The notes beneath the pieces are model-generated. The model searched no databases. It worked only from the letters and a program-made list of their open reading frames with translations, and was not told the DNA's origin. The translations under genes and the position numbers were made by a program. Positions 47,769-56,098 of a stretch of DNA of 64,000 nucleotides are shown one piece after another. This DNA comes from Limnohabitans sp. Hippo3 (lineage in GTDB: Bacteria; Pseudomonadota; Gammaproteobacteria; Burkholderiales; Burkholderiaceae_C), in NCBI RefSeq assembly GCF_003063665.1, contig NZ_NESF01000001.1, positions 558,001 to 622,000 of the forward strand. The letters run 5' to 3'. Numbering within the stretch: position 1 is the stretch's first letter; the number at the start of each line of letters is the position of its first letter.

Positions 47769-48344
47769 ATGTCAGGACACGGCTTTCACGTGCATGGCCC
47801 GCACGACCACGAACTTGAGCACGCCGCGCAAGGCCATGGTGGCAGCCATACCAACAGCATCGCCATGTTCACCGCCATCATCGCCACGGTGGGCGCGTTG
47901 TTTGGTTACATGGGCGGGGCCACACAGGCCAATGCCGGCCTTTACAAAAACAACGCTGCCATCAAAAAAACCGAAGCGTCCAACCAGTGGAACTATTACC
48001 AGGCCAAGAGCAGCAAGCAGAACCTGAGCGAGCTGGCCCTAGAACTAGCTCCAGCTGGCAAAAAAGAGTTTTACCAGGACGAGATCAAGCGCTACAAGGG
48101 CGAAAAAGCCGAGATCAAGGTAGGCGCTGAAAAACTCGAAGCCGAAGCCAAGGTCTGGGATGACAAGTCAGACGAACAAATGCACCAGCACCACCGCTGG
48201 GCGCAAGCCACCACCGTGCTGCAGATTGCGATTGCGCTGGCCGCCATCGCCTTGCTGAGCAAAAAGCGCTGGACCGAATGGGCCATGTACGGGGCAGGCG
48301 CCATCGGTGTGGGTGTCGGCGTGCTGGCCTTTTTCCACATCTGA
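47769..48344 (+). CDS. DUF4337 family membrane protein
   Basis: A 191-residue protein: a His-rich N-terminal tail (SGHGFHVHGPHDHELEHAAQ), a transmembrane helix (about 33-52, AMFTAIIATVGALFGYMGGA), a charged coiled coil (about 75-145), then two C-terminal helices. It matches the DUF4337 family, function unknown. The His-rich tail may bind metal. It lies 9 nt downstream of folA. Confidence 0.78.
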   Translation: MSGHGFHVHGPHDHELEHAAQGHGGSHTNSIAMFTAIIATVGALFGYMGGATQANAGLYKNNAAIKKTEASNQWNYYQAKSSKQNLSELALELAPAGKKEFYQDEIKRYKGEKAEIKVGAEKLEAEAKVWDDKSDEQMHQHHRWAQATTVLQIAIALAAIALLSKKRWTEWAMYGAGAIGVGVGVLAFFHI

Positions 48345-48395
48345 GTAGGTCTGCTCAGTGCGCCCAGACCAGGTAGCCTGCCAACAAGATCGACT

Positions 48396-49166
48396 TCAAG
48401 GATGCCAAGTGGAGATCACTTTGGGTGTCTCGGATGACCGGGCACCCGCCAGGGCATAAGACAGCCGGTTGGCCGCATCCATTACGGTCTGGGCAAAGGC
48501 CTCCAATTGGGCCTGATCCAGCCGCGAGGTCGGCCCGGAAATGCACATCGACCCCAGCAACTTCCAATTGAGACCAAAGACAGGCGCTGCGACGCTCGAG
48601 ACCTGCGGCTCCCGCTCTCCCATCGAGACGTGGTAACCCCGGCGGCGGATGTCTTCATAAATTCCGCCGGGCTCTCCAGAAAAAGCCAGGATCACCCGCC
48701 CTGGTGCCCCCAGATTCAACGGCAGCCGCATGCCGATGCGCACATGGTGACGCACCGATTGCGGCCCTTCGACTCGCGAAATGCAGGCCCGTTCCTGCCC
48801 TTCGCGCACATAAAAAGAAGCGCTCTCGCGAGTCTCCTGGGTCAGGGCCCGAAGCGTTGGCTCGACCACATTGTTGATGTCAAAACCGGCCTGGTAACGC
48901 GCCCCGAGCCAGCCTGCTGCAGGACCCAGCCGCCACTGCCCGTCCTCACTTTGCACCATGAAGTCCGATTGCGCCAGCGTTCTGGCAAGACGAAGCACCG
49001 TGGTGTTGTGCAAGCCTGTGCGGCGACTCAACTCGGCTAGCGGCAGTTGCCGCTCACCAATGCGAAACGCCTCCATGACTTGCAAGGCCCGTGCGACGGC
49101 GATGACCCCGCCATCGACGGACTTGGGCAAAGTGGCATCGGATGCTCTGGAAGCATGTCGCGGCAT
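48396..49166 (-). CDS. IclR-family transcriptional regulator
   Basis: A 256-residue regulator: an N-terminal winged HTH (about 20-85; IAVARALQVMEAFRIGERQL then LAELSRRTGLHNTTVLRLAR) and a C-terminal IclR effector domain (about 95-245; ACISRVEGPQSVRHHV, and AAPVFGLNWKLLGSMCISGP). It is divergent from a Bug protein gene and a downstream catabolic run, which it most likely controls. ATG 49166 lies 7 nt from an inverted CTTTCA/TGAAAG repeat that could be its operator. Confidence 0.88.
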   Translation of the reverse strand: MPRHASRASDATLPKSVDGGVIAVARALQVMEAFRIGERQLPLAELSRRTGLHNTTVLRLARTLAQSDFMVQSEDGQWRLGPAAGWLGARYQAGFDINNVVEPTLRALTQETRESASFYVREGQERACISRVEGPQSVRHHVRIGMRLPLNLGAPGRVILAFSGEPGGIYEDIRRRGYHVSMGEREPQVSSVAAPVFGLNWKLLGSMCISGPTSRLDQAQLEAFAQTVMDAANRLSYALAGARSSETPKVISTWHP

Positions 49167-49173
49167 GAAATAC

Positions 49174-49210
49174 CTTTCATTCTGTGAAAGTACATTGTAT
49201 TTAATGAAAG
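49174..49210. promoter_or_regulatory. CTTTCA-N5-TGAAAG inverted repeat plus a third TGAAAG (candidate IclR operator)
   Basis: CTTTCA (49174-49179) and TGAAAG (49185-49190) form an inverted repeat, and a further TGAAAG lies at 49205-49210, 20 bp on (two helical turns). The AT-rich spacer includes TACATTGTAT, a possible -10 region. The site is between the IclR gene and the divergent catabolic operon. Confidence 0.5.
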
Positions 49211-49262
49211 GCAAATTTAAATTCCGCACATTCAAAATTTCAACCTGCGGAAACATCCCTAA

Positions 49263-50240
49263 ATGCAACACCCCCTCCAACGCCGACAAGCCGCCTTGGC
49301 CATTTTGCTCAGCTGCACATCCCTGCTCAGCTTTGCAGACGCCTGGCCTGGCAAACCGATCCGGACCATCGTGCCCTTCCCCGCCGGCGGAGGCACCGAC
49401 ATCGTGGCACGCGATGTGACCCAAAAGATGGCCACCACCACCAAGTGGACTTTCGTCATCGACAACAAGCCCGGCTCGGGCGGTAACCTGGGCATAGATG
49501 CGGCGGCCAAGGCCACGGCTGACGGCTACAGCTTGGTGATCGGTCAGACCAGCAACCTGGCGATCAACCCCTCGCTCTACAGCAAACTGCCCTACGACCC
49601 CATCAAGGACCTGACCCCGATCGGTCTGATCGGCAATGCCCCGCTGGTGCTGGTCACTTCGATGGACTCGCCCTTCAAGACCCTGGCCGATGTGATCAAG
49701 GCCGCTAAAGCGCAGCCCGGCCACATCAACTACGCCACCTCGGGCAACGGCACCGTGGCCCACCTGGCCACCGAGCTGTTCCAGCGCGAAGCCGGTGTCA
49801 AACTCACCCACATTCCCTACAAAGGCGCATCGCAAGGGATCAACGACGTGATCGGTGGCCAGGTGCAGCTGTACATGTCTTCTGTGCCCACCTTGCTCGG
49901 CCACATCAAGAACGGCAAGCTGCGCGCCCTGGCTGTGACCGCCGCCAAGCGCACCGATGACCTGCCGCAAACCCCGACCATCGCCGAATCCGGCTACAAA
50001 GGTTTTGAAGCCGTGACCTGGTTCGGCCTGCTCGGCCCAGCCAAGCTGCCCGCCGCTTTGGTGAGCACGGCCAATGCCGAGCTCAACAAAGCGCTCAATT
50101 CACCAGACCTGCGCAAGAAGCTTGAAGACCAGGGCCTGAACGTCACGCCCAGCACACCCGATGACTTCGGCAAACTGATCCGCGCAGACATCGCCAAGTG
50201 GGCCCCGGTGGTCAAGGACTCCGGTGCCAAGGTCGACTGA
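49263..50240 (+). CDS. Bug/TctC-family periplasmic substrate-binding protein
   Basis: A 325-residue Bug protein: signal peptide with RR near the start (QRRQAALAILLSCTSLLSFA), then WPGKPIRTIVPFPAGGGTD, VIDNKPGSGGNLGIDAAAKA and HIPYKGASQGINDVIGG. It is first in the cluster presumably regulated by the divergent IclR gene. The ligand is likely the carboxylate catabolised by the downstream enzymes. No TctAB genes are nearby. Confidence 0.88.
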   Translation: MQHPLQRRQAALAILLSCTSLLSFADAWPGKPIRTIVPFPAGGGTDIVARDVTQKMATTTKWTFVIDNKPGSGGNLGIDAAAKATADGYSLVIGQTSNLAINPSLYSKLPYDPIKDLTPIGLIGNAPLVLVTSMDSPFKTLADVIKAAKAQPGHINYATSGNGTVAHLATELFQREAGVKLTHIPYKGASQGINDVIGGQVQLYMSSVPTLLGHIKNGKLRALAVTAAKRTDDLPQTPTIAESGYKGFEAVTWFGLLGPAKLPAALVSTANAELNKALNSPDLRKKLEDQGLNVTPSTPDDFGKLIRADIAKWAPVVKDSGAKVD

Positions 50241-50318
50241 TCCACAAGCCACCGCATGCCTTGTGCCGGTGCCGCCGGCTCTTTTTCCCGAACCCATTTC
50301 CACAAGGACAACATCCTC

Positions 50319-50999
50319 ATGAGCCAAGACATCCTCCGCGACTTTGAACGCGTTTCCCCCGAGCTGGTCAAGCAGGCCGCTGACTTTCAAGCCGCCATCC
50401 TGGCTGACGTGGCGGGTCGCCGCGGCGCCATGCACGGCCGCATCCAGGCCCTTCGCCCGCGCATGAAGGTCGCAGGCCCGGCCCTGACGGTCGAAGTGCG
50501 CCCCGGTGACAACCTGATGATCCACGCCGCCATCGCCATGGCCAAGCCGGGTGATGTGCTGGTGATCGACGGCAAGGGCGACCAGACCTCCGCCCTGATG
50601 GGCACCATCATGATGACGGCCTGCCGCCAGCTGGGCATTGCCGGCGTGATCGTCGACGGCGCGGTGCGCGACAGCCTGGAGATCGACGAGATGGACTTCC
50701 CGGTCTTCTCGGTGGGCACCAACCCCAACGGCCCGACCAAGAACATTGGCGGGCGCATCGGTCACCCCATCCAGTGCGGTGGCGTGAGCGTGAACGCCGG
50801 TGACTTCGTGCTGGCCGATGCCGACGGCATCGTGGTGGTCGAAAAAGACAAACTCGCCAGCCTGATCCCGGCCGCCCACAAGAAGGTCGAAGACGAAGCC
50901 AAGCGCATCGCCCAGATCAAGGAAGATCAAACCGCCGCCTCCTGGCTGGTGCCCTCGCTGCGCGCTGCAGGTGTGCTCAAGGACGGAGAAAACCTGTGA
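50319..50999 (+). CDS. RraA-like / 4-hydroxy-4-methyl-2-oxoglutarate aldolase family protein
   Basis: A 226-residue RraA-fold protein. The aldolase motif GVIVDGAVRDSLEI (G...R-D, with the metal-bound Asp) is present, which favours an HMG/CHA-type class II pyruvate aldolase or decarboxylase rather than the RNase E inhibitor RraA. ATG 50319 has an AAGGA site. The gene overlaps the dehydrogenase start by 4 nt (GTGA). It likely cleaves a 4-hydroxy-2-oxo acid intermediate. Confidence 0.82.
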   Translation: MSQDILRDFERVSPELVKQAADFQAAILADVAGRRGAMHGRIQALRPRMKVAGPALTVEVRPGDNLMIHAAIAMAKPGDVLVIDGKGDQTSALMGTIMMTACRQLGIAGVIVDGAVRDSLEIDEMDFPVFSVGTNPNGPTKNIGGRIGHPIQCGGVSVNAGDFVLADADGIVVVEKDKLASLIPAAHKKVEDEAKRIAQIKEDQTAASWLVPSLRAAGVLKDGENL

Positions 51000-51925
51000 G
51001 CCGCCCCGCCCTCATTGTGACCGGCGCCGATCTGGCGCAGCAAGCCCTGGACCTGCTCGGCGATTTCGAGATCGTCTACGCGGGCAAGACCCCGACCGAA
51101 GAGCAGCTGGTGGCCTTGTGCCAGCAGCATGACCCCGTCGCCTTCATCGTGCGCTACGGCGCCGTGGGCGCCAAGGTGATGGACGCCGCGCCCTCGCTGC
51201 GCGTGATCTCCAAGCACGGCAGCGGCACCGACACCATCGACAAGGCTGCTGCCCAGGCACGCGGCATCGAAGTGCGCGCCGCCATCGGGGCCAACGCTGC
51301 CGCCGTGGCCGAACAGGCCCTGGCCCTGCTGCTGGCCTGCGCCAAGTCGGTGGTCTCACTCAACGAGCGCATGCACGCTGGCCACTGGGACAAGGCCACG
51401 CACAAGAGCATCGAACTGCACGGCCGCACCATCGGCCTGGTGGGTCTGGGCGCGATCGGCCAGCGCTTTGCCCGCATGTGCGACGCCATGGGCATGAGGG
51501 TGATCGGCTTCGACCCGTTCGCCAAGAACCTGCCCGACTACATCCAGGCGGTGGACCTCGAGACGATCTGGCGAGAGTCGGATGCGATTTCGCTGCACTG
51601 CCCGCTGACACCCGAGAACCGTGGCATGGTCAACGCCCAAACGCTGGCCCAGTGCAAAAAGGGCGTGATCGTGGTCAACACCGCCCGGGGTGGACTGGTC
51701 AACGAAGCCGACCTGCTGGCCGCCGTGCAGTCGCGCCAGGTATTTGCCGCAGGGCTGGACAGCTTTGCGGTCGAGCCCATGACCGCGCCGCACATCTTCC
51801 ACAACGCGCCCCACATCCTGCTGAGCCCGCACATCGGCGGGGTGACGGGCGATGCCTACATCAACATGGGTGTGGGTGCAGCGCGCAATGTGCTGGACGT
51901 GTTGGCCCAGCCCGCTGCGGCCTGA
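50996..51925 (+). CDS. D-2-hydroxyacid dehydrogenase (PGDH-like)
   Basis: A 309-residue NAD-dependent enzyme of the phosphoglycerate-dehydrogenase family. NAD loop GLVGLGAIGQRFARMC; catalytic arginine in NTARGGLVNEADL; catalytic histidine in LLSPHIGGVTGDAY. The GTG start is coupled to the preceding stop, with GGAG upstream. There is no ACT domain, so it is not the feedback-regulated SerA. It would interconvert a D-2-hydroxy acid and a 2-oxo acid in the same pathway as the aldolase. Confidence 0.85.
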   Translation: MSRPALIVTGADLAQQALDLLGDFEIVYAGKTPTEEQLVALCQQHDPVAFIVRYGAVGAKVMDAAPSLRVISKHGSGTDTIDKAAAQARGIEVRAAIGANAAAVAEQALALLLACAKSVVSLNERMHAGHWDKATHKSIELHGRTIGLVGLGAIGQRFARMCDAMGMRVIGFDPFAKNLPDYIQAVDLETIWRESDAISLHCPLTPENRGMVNAQTLAQCKKGVIVVNTARGGLVNEADLLAAVQSRQVFAAGLDSFAVEPMTAPHIFHNAPHILLSPHIGGVTGDAYINMGVGAARNVLDVLAQPAAA

Positions 51926-51937
51926 CAGGCTCCCGTC

Positions 51938-53005
51938 ATGACGCAGCGCTGGAAACATTCACCCCCCGGCAGCCACTGGGGCGAGTTCGGGCCTGACGAC
52001 CGCCTGGGCCGCATGAACCTGGTCACACCCGCCAAGGTGCGCCAGGGCATGGCCGAAGTGCGCGAGGGGCTGACGTTTTGCCTCTCGCTGCCGCTGGACG
52101 TGCCCGGCGGCATGGCGCTCAATGCGCGCCGCCTGCCGCCCCGGCTTTACGGCACGCTGCGCGATGGCGCGAGCGCAGGTGTGCAGGGCTTTTGTTGGTC
52201 GTATGCCAGCGAAGACCCGAATCTGACCGATGTCGTTTGCGACGAAGTCATGCTGATGAACACCCAGTACTCGACCCAGTGGGACAGCCTGGCGCACATC
52301 GGCAGCCGCTTCGATGCCGACGGTGACGGCGAAGCCGAGGCCGTGTTCTACAACGGCTTTCGGGCGGGCACTGACCTGCACCCCGGCCACACCGATGCGC
52401 AAGCCCCGCAAGACTGGGCGCGCTACCCCGACCCGGACGCGGGCGCTTTGGGCGTGGCCAATCTGGCCGTGCACGGCGCACAAGGTCGGGGCGTGCTCAT
52501 CGACCTGGACAAGCACATCGGCCGCCAGCACGTGGCCGTGAGTTACGAGCAGCTGATGCGCATCCTCGAAGCAGACCGCATCGACATCGAAGAGGGCGAC
52601 ATGGTTTGCCTGCATACCGGTTTTGCCGACACGCTGCTGGCCATGCGCAAGCAGCCCGATGTGAAACATCTGCACGAAACAGGCAGCGGCCTGGACGGCT
52701 CGGATGCCCGTCTGCTCAACTGGATCACCGACACGCGCCTGGCCTGCCTGATGGCCGACAACCCGGCCGTCGAGCTGGTGGCTGGCCCGTCGCTCATGCG
52801 CAGCACCCCGCTGCGCGGGCCACGCCTGCCGTTGCACGAGCACTGCCTGTTCAAGAACGGCATCCACCTGGGCGAACTCTGGTGGTTAACGCCGTTGGCC
52901 CATTGGCTGCGCAACGCAGGCCGTTCGCGCTTTTTGCTCACTGCCCCACCGCTGCGCCTGCCCGGTGCTGCGGGATCTCCCGTGACCCCCATCGCGACCG
53001 TTTAA
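51938..53005 (+). CDS. Cyclase-family (kynurenine-formamidase-like) hydrolase
   Basis: A 355-residue protein of the cyclase family, metal-dependent hydrolases such as bacterial kynurenine formamidase. The usual HxGTHxDxPxH motif is altered to TQWDSLAHIG: the second histidine is Gln, while D and the final H remain. This is seen in a subset of the family, so metal binding may differ. It lies 12 nt after the dehydrogenase. It could open a lactone or amide ring in the pathway. Confidence 0.78.
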   Translation: MTQRWKHSPPGSHWGEFGPDDRLGRMNLVTPAKVRQGMAEVREGLTFCLSLPLDVPGGMALNARRLPPRLYGTLRDGASAGVQGFCWSYASEDPNLTDVVCDEVMLMNTQYSTQWDSLAHIGSRFDADGDGEAEAVFYNGFRAGTDLHPGHTDAQAPQDWARYPDPDAGALGVANLAVHGAQGRGVLIDLDKHIGRQHVAVSYEQLMRILEADRIDIEEGDMVCLHTGFADTLLAMRKQPDVKHLHETGSGLDGSDARLLNWITDTRLACLMADNPAVELVAGPSLMRSTPLRGPRLPLHEHCLFKNGIHLGELWWLTPLAHWLRNAGRSRFLLTAPPLRLPGAAGSPVTPIATV

Positions 53006-53059
53006 ACCACACCTCAAGTCCCCCGTTCCAAACCATCAACACTCAAGAGGAAGACAACC

Positions 53060-54028
53060 ATGAAACGCAGAACACTCAACGCATTCCTGTCCGCCGTCGC
53101 CCTGTCCGTGGCAGCCCCCGCCGCCTTGGCCGCCTGGCCCGGTGGCAAAACCGTCAGCATGGTCGTGCCCTACGCACCCGGCGGCACCGCTGACGCTCTG
53201 GCCCGTCTAATCGCCCAACACCTGGGGCCCAAACTCGGCACCTCGGTCGTGGTGGTCAACAAGGCCGGCGCGAGCGGCATCATTGGCGCGCAAGCCGTGG
53301 CCCAGGCTTCGCCCGATGGCTTCACGGTGCTGTACGACGCCACCCCGTTTTCGATCAACCCCCATCTTCAAAAGCTCCCCTACGACGCCGAGAAGGACCT
53401 GATCCCGGTCACCCAGGTGGGTGTGACGCCCATGCTGATGACCGTGCCCAAGACCTCACCTTACGCCACAGCGGCAGATTTGATCAAAGCAGGCAAGGCA
53501 GCACCTGGCAAGCTGAATTTCGCCTCGGGCGGCCAAGGCACGGTGCAGTACATGGCCCCGGAGCTGATGAACCAGGCTGCCGGTGTGAACATGCTGCACA
53601 TCCCTTACAAGAGTGGCGGCCTGGCGATCACTGGCACCATTGCCGGTGAGGTGGACATGGGCTTTTTCAACCTGCCTGCCATCAGTGGCCATGTGAAGAG
53701 CGGCACCGTGAAGGCCTTGGCCATCACCTCGGCCCAGCGTAACCCGCTGTTCCCCGACGTGCCCACCGTGGCCGAAGTGATCGGCAAGCCTTACGAGTCC
53801 TACGAATGGAACGGCATTTTCCTGCCGCGCGGTACCCCTGCCGACATCGTCAACCGCCTGAATGCGGCCTTGCGAGAGGTGCTGGCGACGCCCGAGATCA
53901 AGGCTAAATTTGACAGCCTGGGCTCGCGCATCGTCGCCTCTTCCCCCGAAGACTTCCGCAAATACCTGACCGCCGAATCAGGTCGCTGGGTCGCCACGGT
54001 CAAGGCCGCAGGCATCAAAAAAGAGTGA
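53060..54028 (+). CDS. Bug/TctC-family periplasmic substrate-binding protein
   Basis: A 322-residue Bug protein, the second in this cluster. It has a Sec-type signal peptide (about 1-24, ends PAALAA), WPGGKTVSMVVPYAPGGTAD, VVVNKAGASGIIGAQAVAQA and HIPYKSGGLAITGTIAGE. An AAGAGGAAG site precedes ATG 53060. Two binding proteins in one cluster suggest either two related ligands or a transport and a sensor version. Confidence 0.88.
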   Translation: MKRRTLNAFLSAVALSVAAPAALAAWPGGKTVSMVVPYAPGGTADALARLIAQHLGPKLGTSVVVVNKAGASGIIGAQAVAQASPDGFTVLYDATPFSINPHLQKLPYDAEKDLIPVTQVGVTPMLMTVPKTSPYATAADLIKAGKAAPGKLNFASGGQGTVQYMAPELMNQAAGVNMLHIPYKSGGLAITGTIAGEVDMGFFNLPAISGHVKSGTVKALAITSAQRNPLFPDVPTVAEVIGKPYESYEWNGIFLPRGTPADIVNRLNAALREVLATPEIKAKFDSLGSRIVASSPEDFRKYLTAESGRWVATVKAAGIKKE

Positions 54029-54041
54029 AGGCAGCTAGCGC

Positions 54042-54302
54042 ATGACCACACTGCGAGTTTTCCACCGCCTGGCGGCCGATGCGCTGCTGGGCATGACAAC
54101 GGCAGGTGCCAGGTATGGCCTGTTGCAGGCGCTGGAAAAAGTCTTCGGCCAGTTCACCGAACAGCCCGCCACCGTGGCCAAGTTGCAAGGCCTGGGCATG
54201 GAGCCGCAGCACAGCTGCGGGGGTGCTTTGGGTACCGACATGGACCGCAGCGCCAAGGCTTACACCCAGCTGGCCCGTGCATTCGACCTCAAGGCAGAAT
54301 AA
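54042..54302 (+). CDS. Small uncharacterised protein (86 aa)
   Basis: An 86-residue ORF fitted between the Bug and SMP-30 genes with 13- and 7-nt gaps, which argues for a real gene. It has helical regions and one Cys-Gly-Gly (HSCGGALG). Resemblance to a known family is not evident. It may be a small pathway component or chaperone. Confidence 0.55.
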   Translation: MTTLRVFHRLAADALLGMTTAGARYGLLQALEKVFGQFTEQPATVAKLQGLGMEPQHSCGGALGTDMDRSAKAYTQLARAFDLKAE

Positions 54303-54309
54303 GCCCACC

Positions 54310-55227
54310 ATGTTCCTGCTCAACCCCCCCACCGTTCGCCCCCTGGAACTGTTCAGTTCCATGCCTGAAAAGTACCGCCGCACCGGGGTGCGCAGCCTTT
54401 GGGCTGACGTGAACCAGGGCGGTCGATTGGCCGACTCCTTCCTCGAAGGGCCGGTCTTCGACACGCAGGGCGACCTGTACGTGACCGACATTCCTTTCGG
54501 TCGCGTTTTCCGCATCACCCCTCAAGGTGAATGGGACCTGGTGGCCCAGTGGGACGGCGAGCCCAACGGCATGAAGTTTCTGAACGCCGGACAGCTGCTG
54601 GTCACCGACTACCGCAATGGCTTGGTAGTGCTGGACATCCAGAGCGGCCAGGTGCGGCCTTTCCTGGAGCGGCGCAACAGCGAGCGCTTCAAAGGGGTCA
54701 ACGATCTGGTGTTTGACTCCAAAGGCAACCTGTACTTCACTGACCAGGGCCAGACCGGTCTGCACGACCCCACAGGCCGCGTCTACCGCCTCGCACCCGA
54801 CGGGCGGCTGGACATGCTGCTCTCCAACGTGCCCAGCCCCAATGGCATCGTGCTGTCCAATGACGAGCGCTTCTTGTTTGTGGCCGCCACACGTGGCAAC
54901 TGCGTCTGGCGCATGCCACTGCTGGCCGACGGCAGCGTGTCCAAAGCGGGGCAATTTTTCACGTCCTATGGCCCCAGCGGCCCGGACGGCTTGGCCATGG
55001 ACGAGAGAGGTCGATTGCTGATCGCCAACCCTGGGCTGGCCTATGTCTGGATCTTGGGTCCGCGTGCCGAGCCGGAGGAAGTGCTGATGGGCCCCAGCGG
55101 CGCGTCGATCACCAACCTGGCTTTTGGCGGCACCGAGCGCAAAACGCTTTACTGCACCGACTCCACCCACGGTCGCATCCTCAAGGCCGACATGTCGGCA
55201 GCGGGCACCCGACTGCACAGCCGCTGA
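54310..55227 (+). CDS. SMP-30/gluconolactonase/LRE-family protein
   Basis: A 305-residue six-bladed beta-propeller lactonase-like protein. Metal-binding candidates are E in SFLEGPVFDTQGDLYVTD, N in VNDLVFDSKGNLYFTD, and N and D in PSPNGIVLSNDERFLFVA and GPDGLAMDERGRLLIA. It probably hydrolyses a lactone made in the pathway. It is the last gene of the cluster; no clear terminator follows before xthA. Confidence 0.85.
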   Translation: MFLLNPPTVRPLELFSSMPEKYRRTGVRSLWADVNQGGRLADSFLEGPVFDTQGDLYVTDIPFGRVFRITPQGEWDLVAQWDGEPNGMKFLNAGQLLVTDYRNGLVVLDIQSGQVRPFLERRNSERFKGVNDLVFDSKGNLYFTDQGQTGLHDPTGRVYRLAPDGRLDMLLSNVPSPNGIVLSNDERFLFVAATRGNCVWRMPLLADGSVSKAGQFFTSYGPSGPDGLAMDERGRLLIANPGLAYVWILGPRAEPEEVLMGPSGASITNLAFGGTERKTLYCTDSTHGRILKADMSAAGTRLHSR

Positions 55228-55313
55228 TAGAGGTGGCAAAGCCTGCCACACGGGGGCGGTTTTCAATTCGCGGAAAATACAGCTTTATCTGCTGAAGCTT
55301 TTCGCTCGATCTC

Positions 55314-56096
55314 ATGAAAATTGCCACCTGGAACGTCAACTCCCTGTCCGTGCGCCTGCCCCAGGTGCTCGACTGGCTGGCCGCCAACCCGACCGATGTG
55401 CTGGCCCTGCAGGAACTCAAGCTGACCGACGACAAATTCCCGGCCGCGGCCTTTGCCGAAGCGGGTTACCAGGCCCAGTGGTTCGGCCAGAAAACCTACA
55501 ACGGCGTGGCGCTGATCTCCAAAGCCGAAGGCGCGGATGTGGTCAAAAACATCCCTGGCTTTGAAGACGAGATGTCGCGTGTGATCGCCGCCACCTACCC
55601 CGATGGCGCAGGGGGTCAGCTGCGGGTGATTGGCGCGTATTTCCCGAATGGACAGGCACCGGACAGCGACAAATTTGTCTACAAGATGCGCTGGCTCGAC
55701 GCGCTGCGCGACTGGGTAGGCAGTGAGCTGCAAAAACACCCTCAACTGGTGCTGCTGGGTGATTACAACATCACTTTTGACGAACTGGACATGTGGGACC
55801 CGGTGGGCTTGGCGGGCACCATCCACTGCACCGATGCCGAACGCGAAAAGCTTCAGGCCCTGATCGGCCTGGGCCTGACGGACAGCTTCCGCCTGTTTGA
55901 GCAGCCCGAAAAAAGCTACAGCTGGTGGGATTACCGAGAGTTCGCCTTCCGCCGCAACCGGGGCCTGCGCATCGACCACATCCTGATTTCGCAGGCCCTC
56001 AAGGGCCGCGCCAGCGCTTGTGTGATCGACCGCGCCCCGCGCAAAAACGAGCGCCCCAGCGACCACACCCCTGTGGTGTTGACCTTGGGGGCTTGA
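55314..56096 (+). CDS. xthA: Exodeoxyribonuclease III
   Basis: A 260-residue AP endonuclease/3'-5' exonuclease for base-excision repair. Signatures: MKIATWNVNSLSVRLPQVLD, LALQELKLTDDKFP (catalytic Glu), LLGDYNITFDELD, and the C-terminal RIDHILISQALKGRAS and NERPSDHTPVV with Asp-His. Length matches XthA. It is convergent with comEC, 2 nt apart. Confidence 0.95.
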   Translation: MKIATWNVNSLSVRLPQVLDWLAANPTDVLALQELKLTDDKFPAAAFAEAGYQAQWFGQKTYNGVALISKAEGADVVKNIPGFEDEMSRVIAATYPDGAGGQLRVIGAYFPNGQAPDSDKFVYKMRWLDALRDWVGSELQKHPQLVLLGDYNITFDELDMWDPVGLAGTIHCTDAEREKLQALIGLGLTDSFRLFEQPEKSYSWWDYREFAFRRNRGLRIDHILISQALKGRASACVIDRAPRKNERPSDHTPVVLTLGA

Positions 56097-56098
56097 TC

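Noticed and set aside
51938-53005. Inactive cyclase-family pseudogene because the motif has TQWD instead of THxD
   Set aside because: The frame is intact and Gln variants occur in a recognisable part of the family, so loss of function is not supported.
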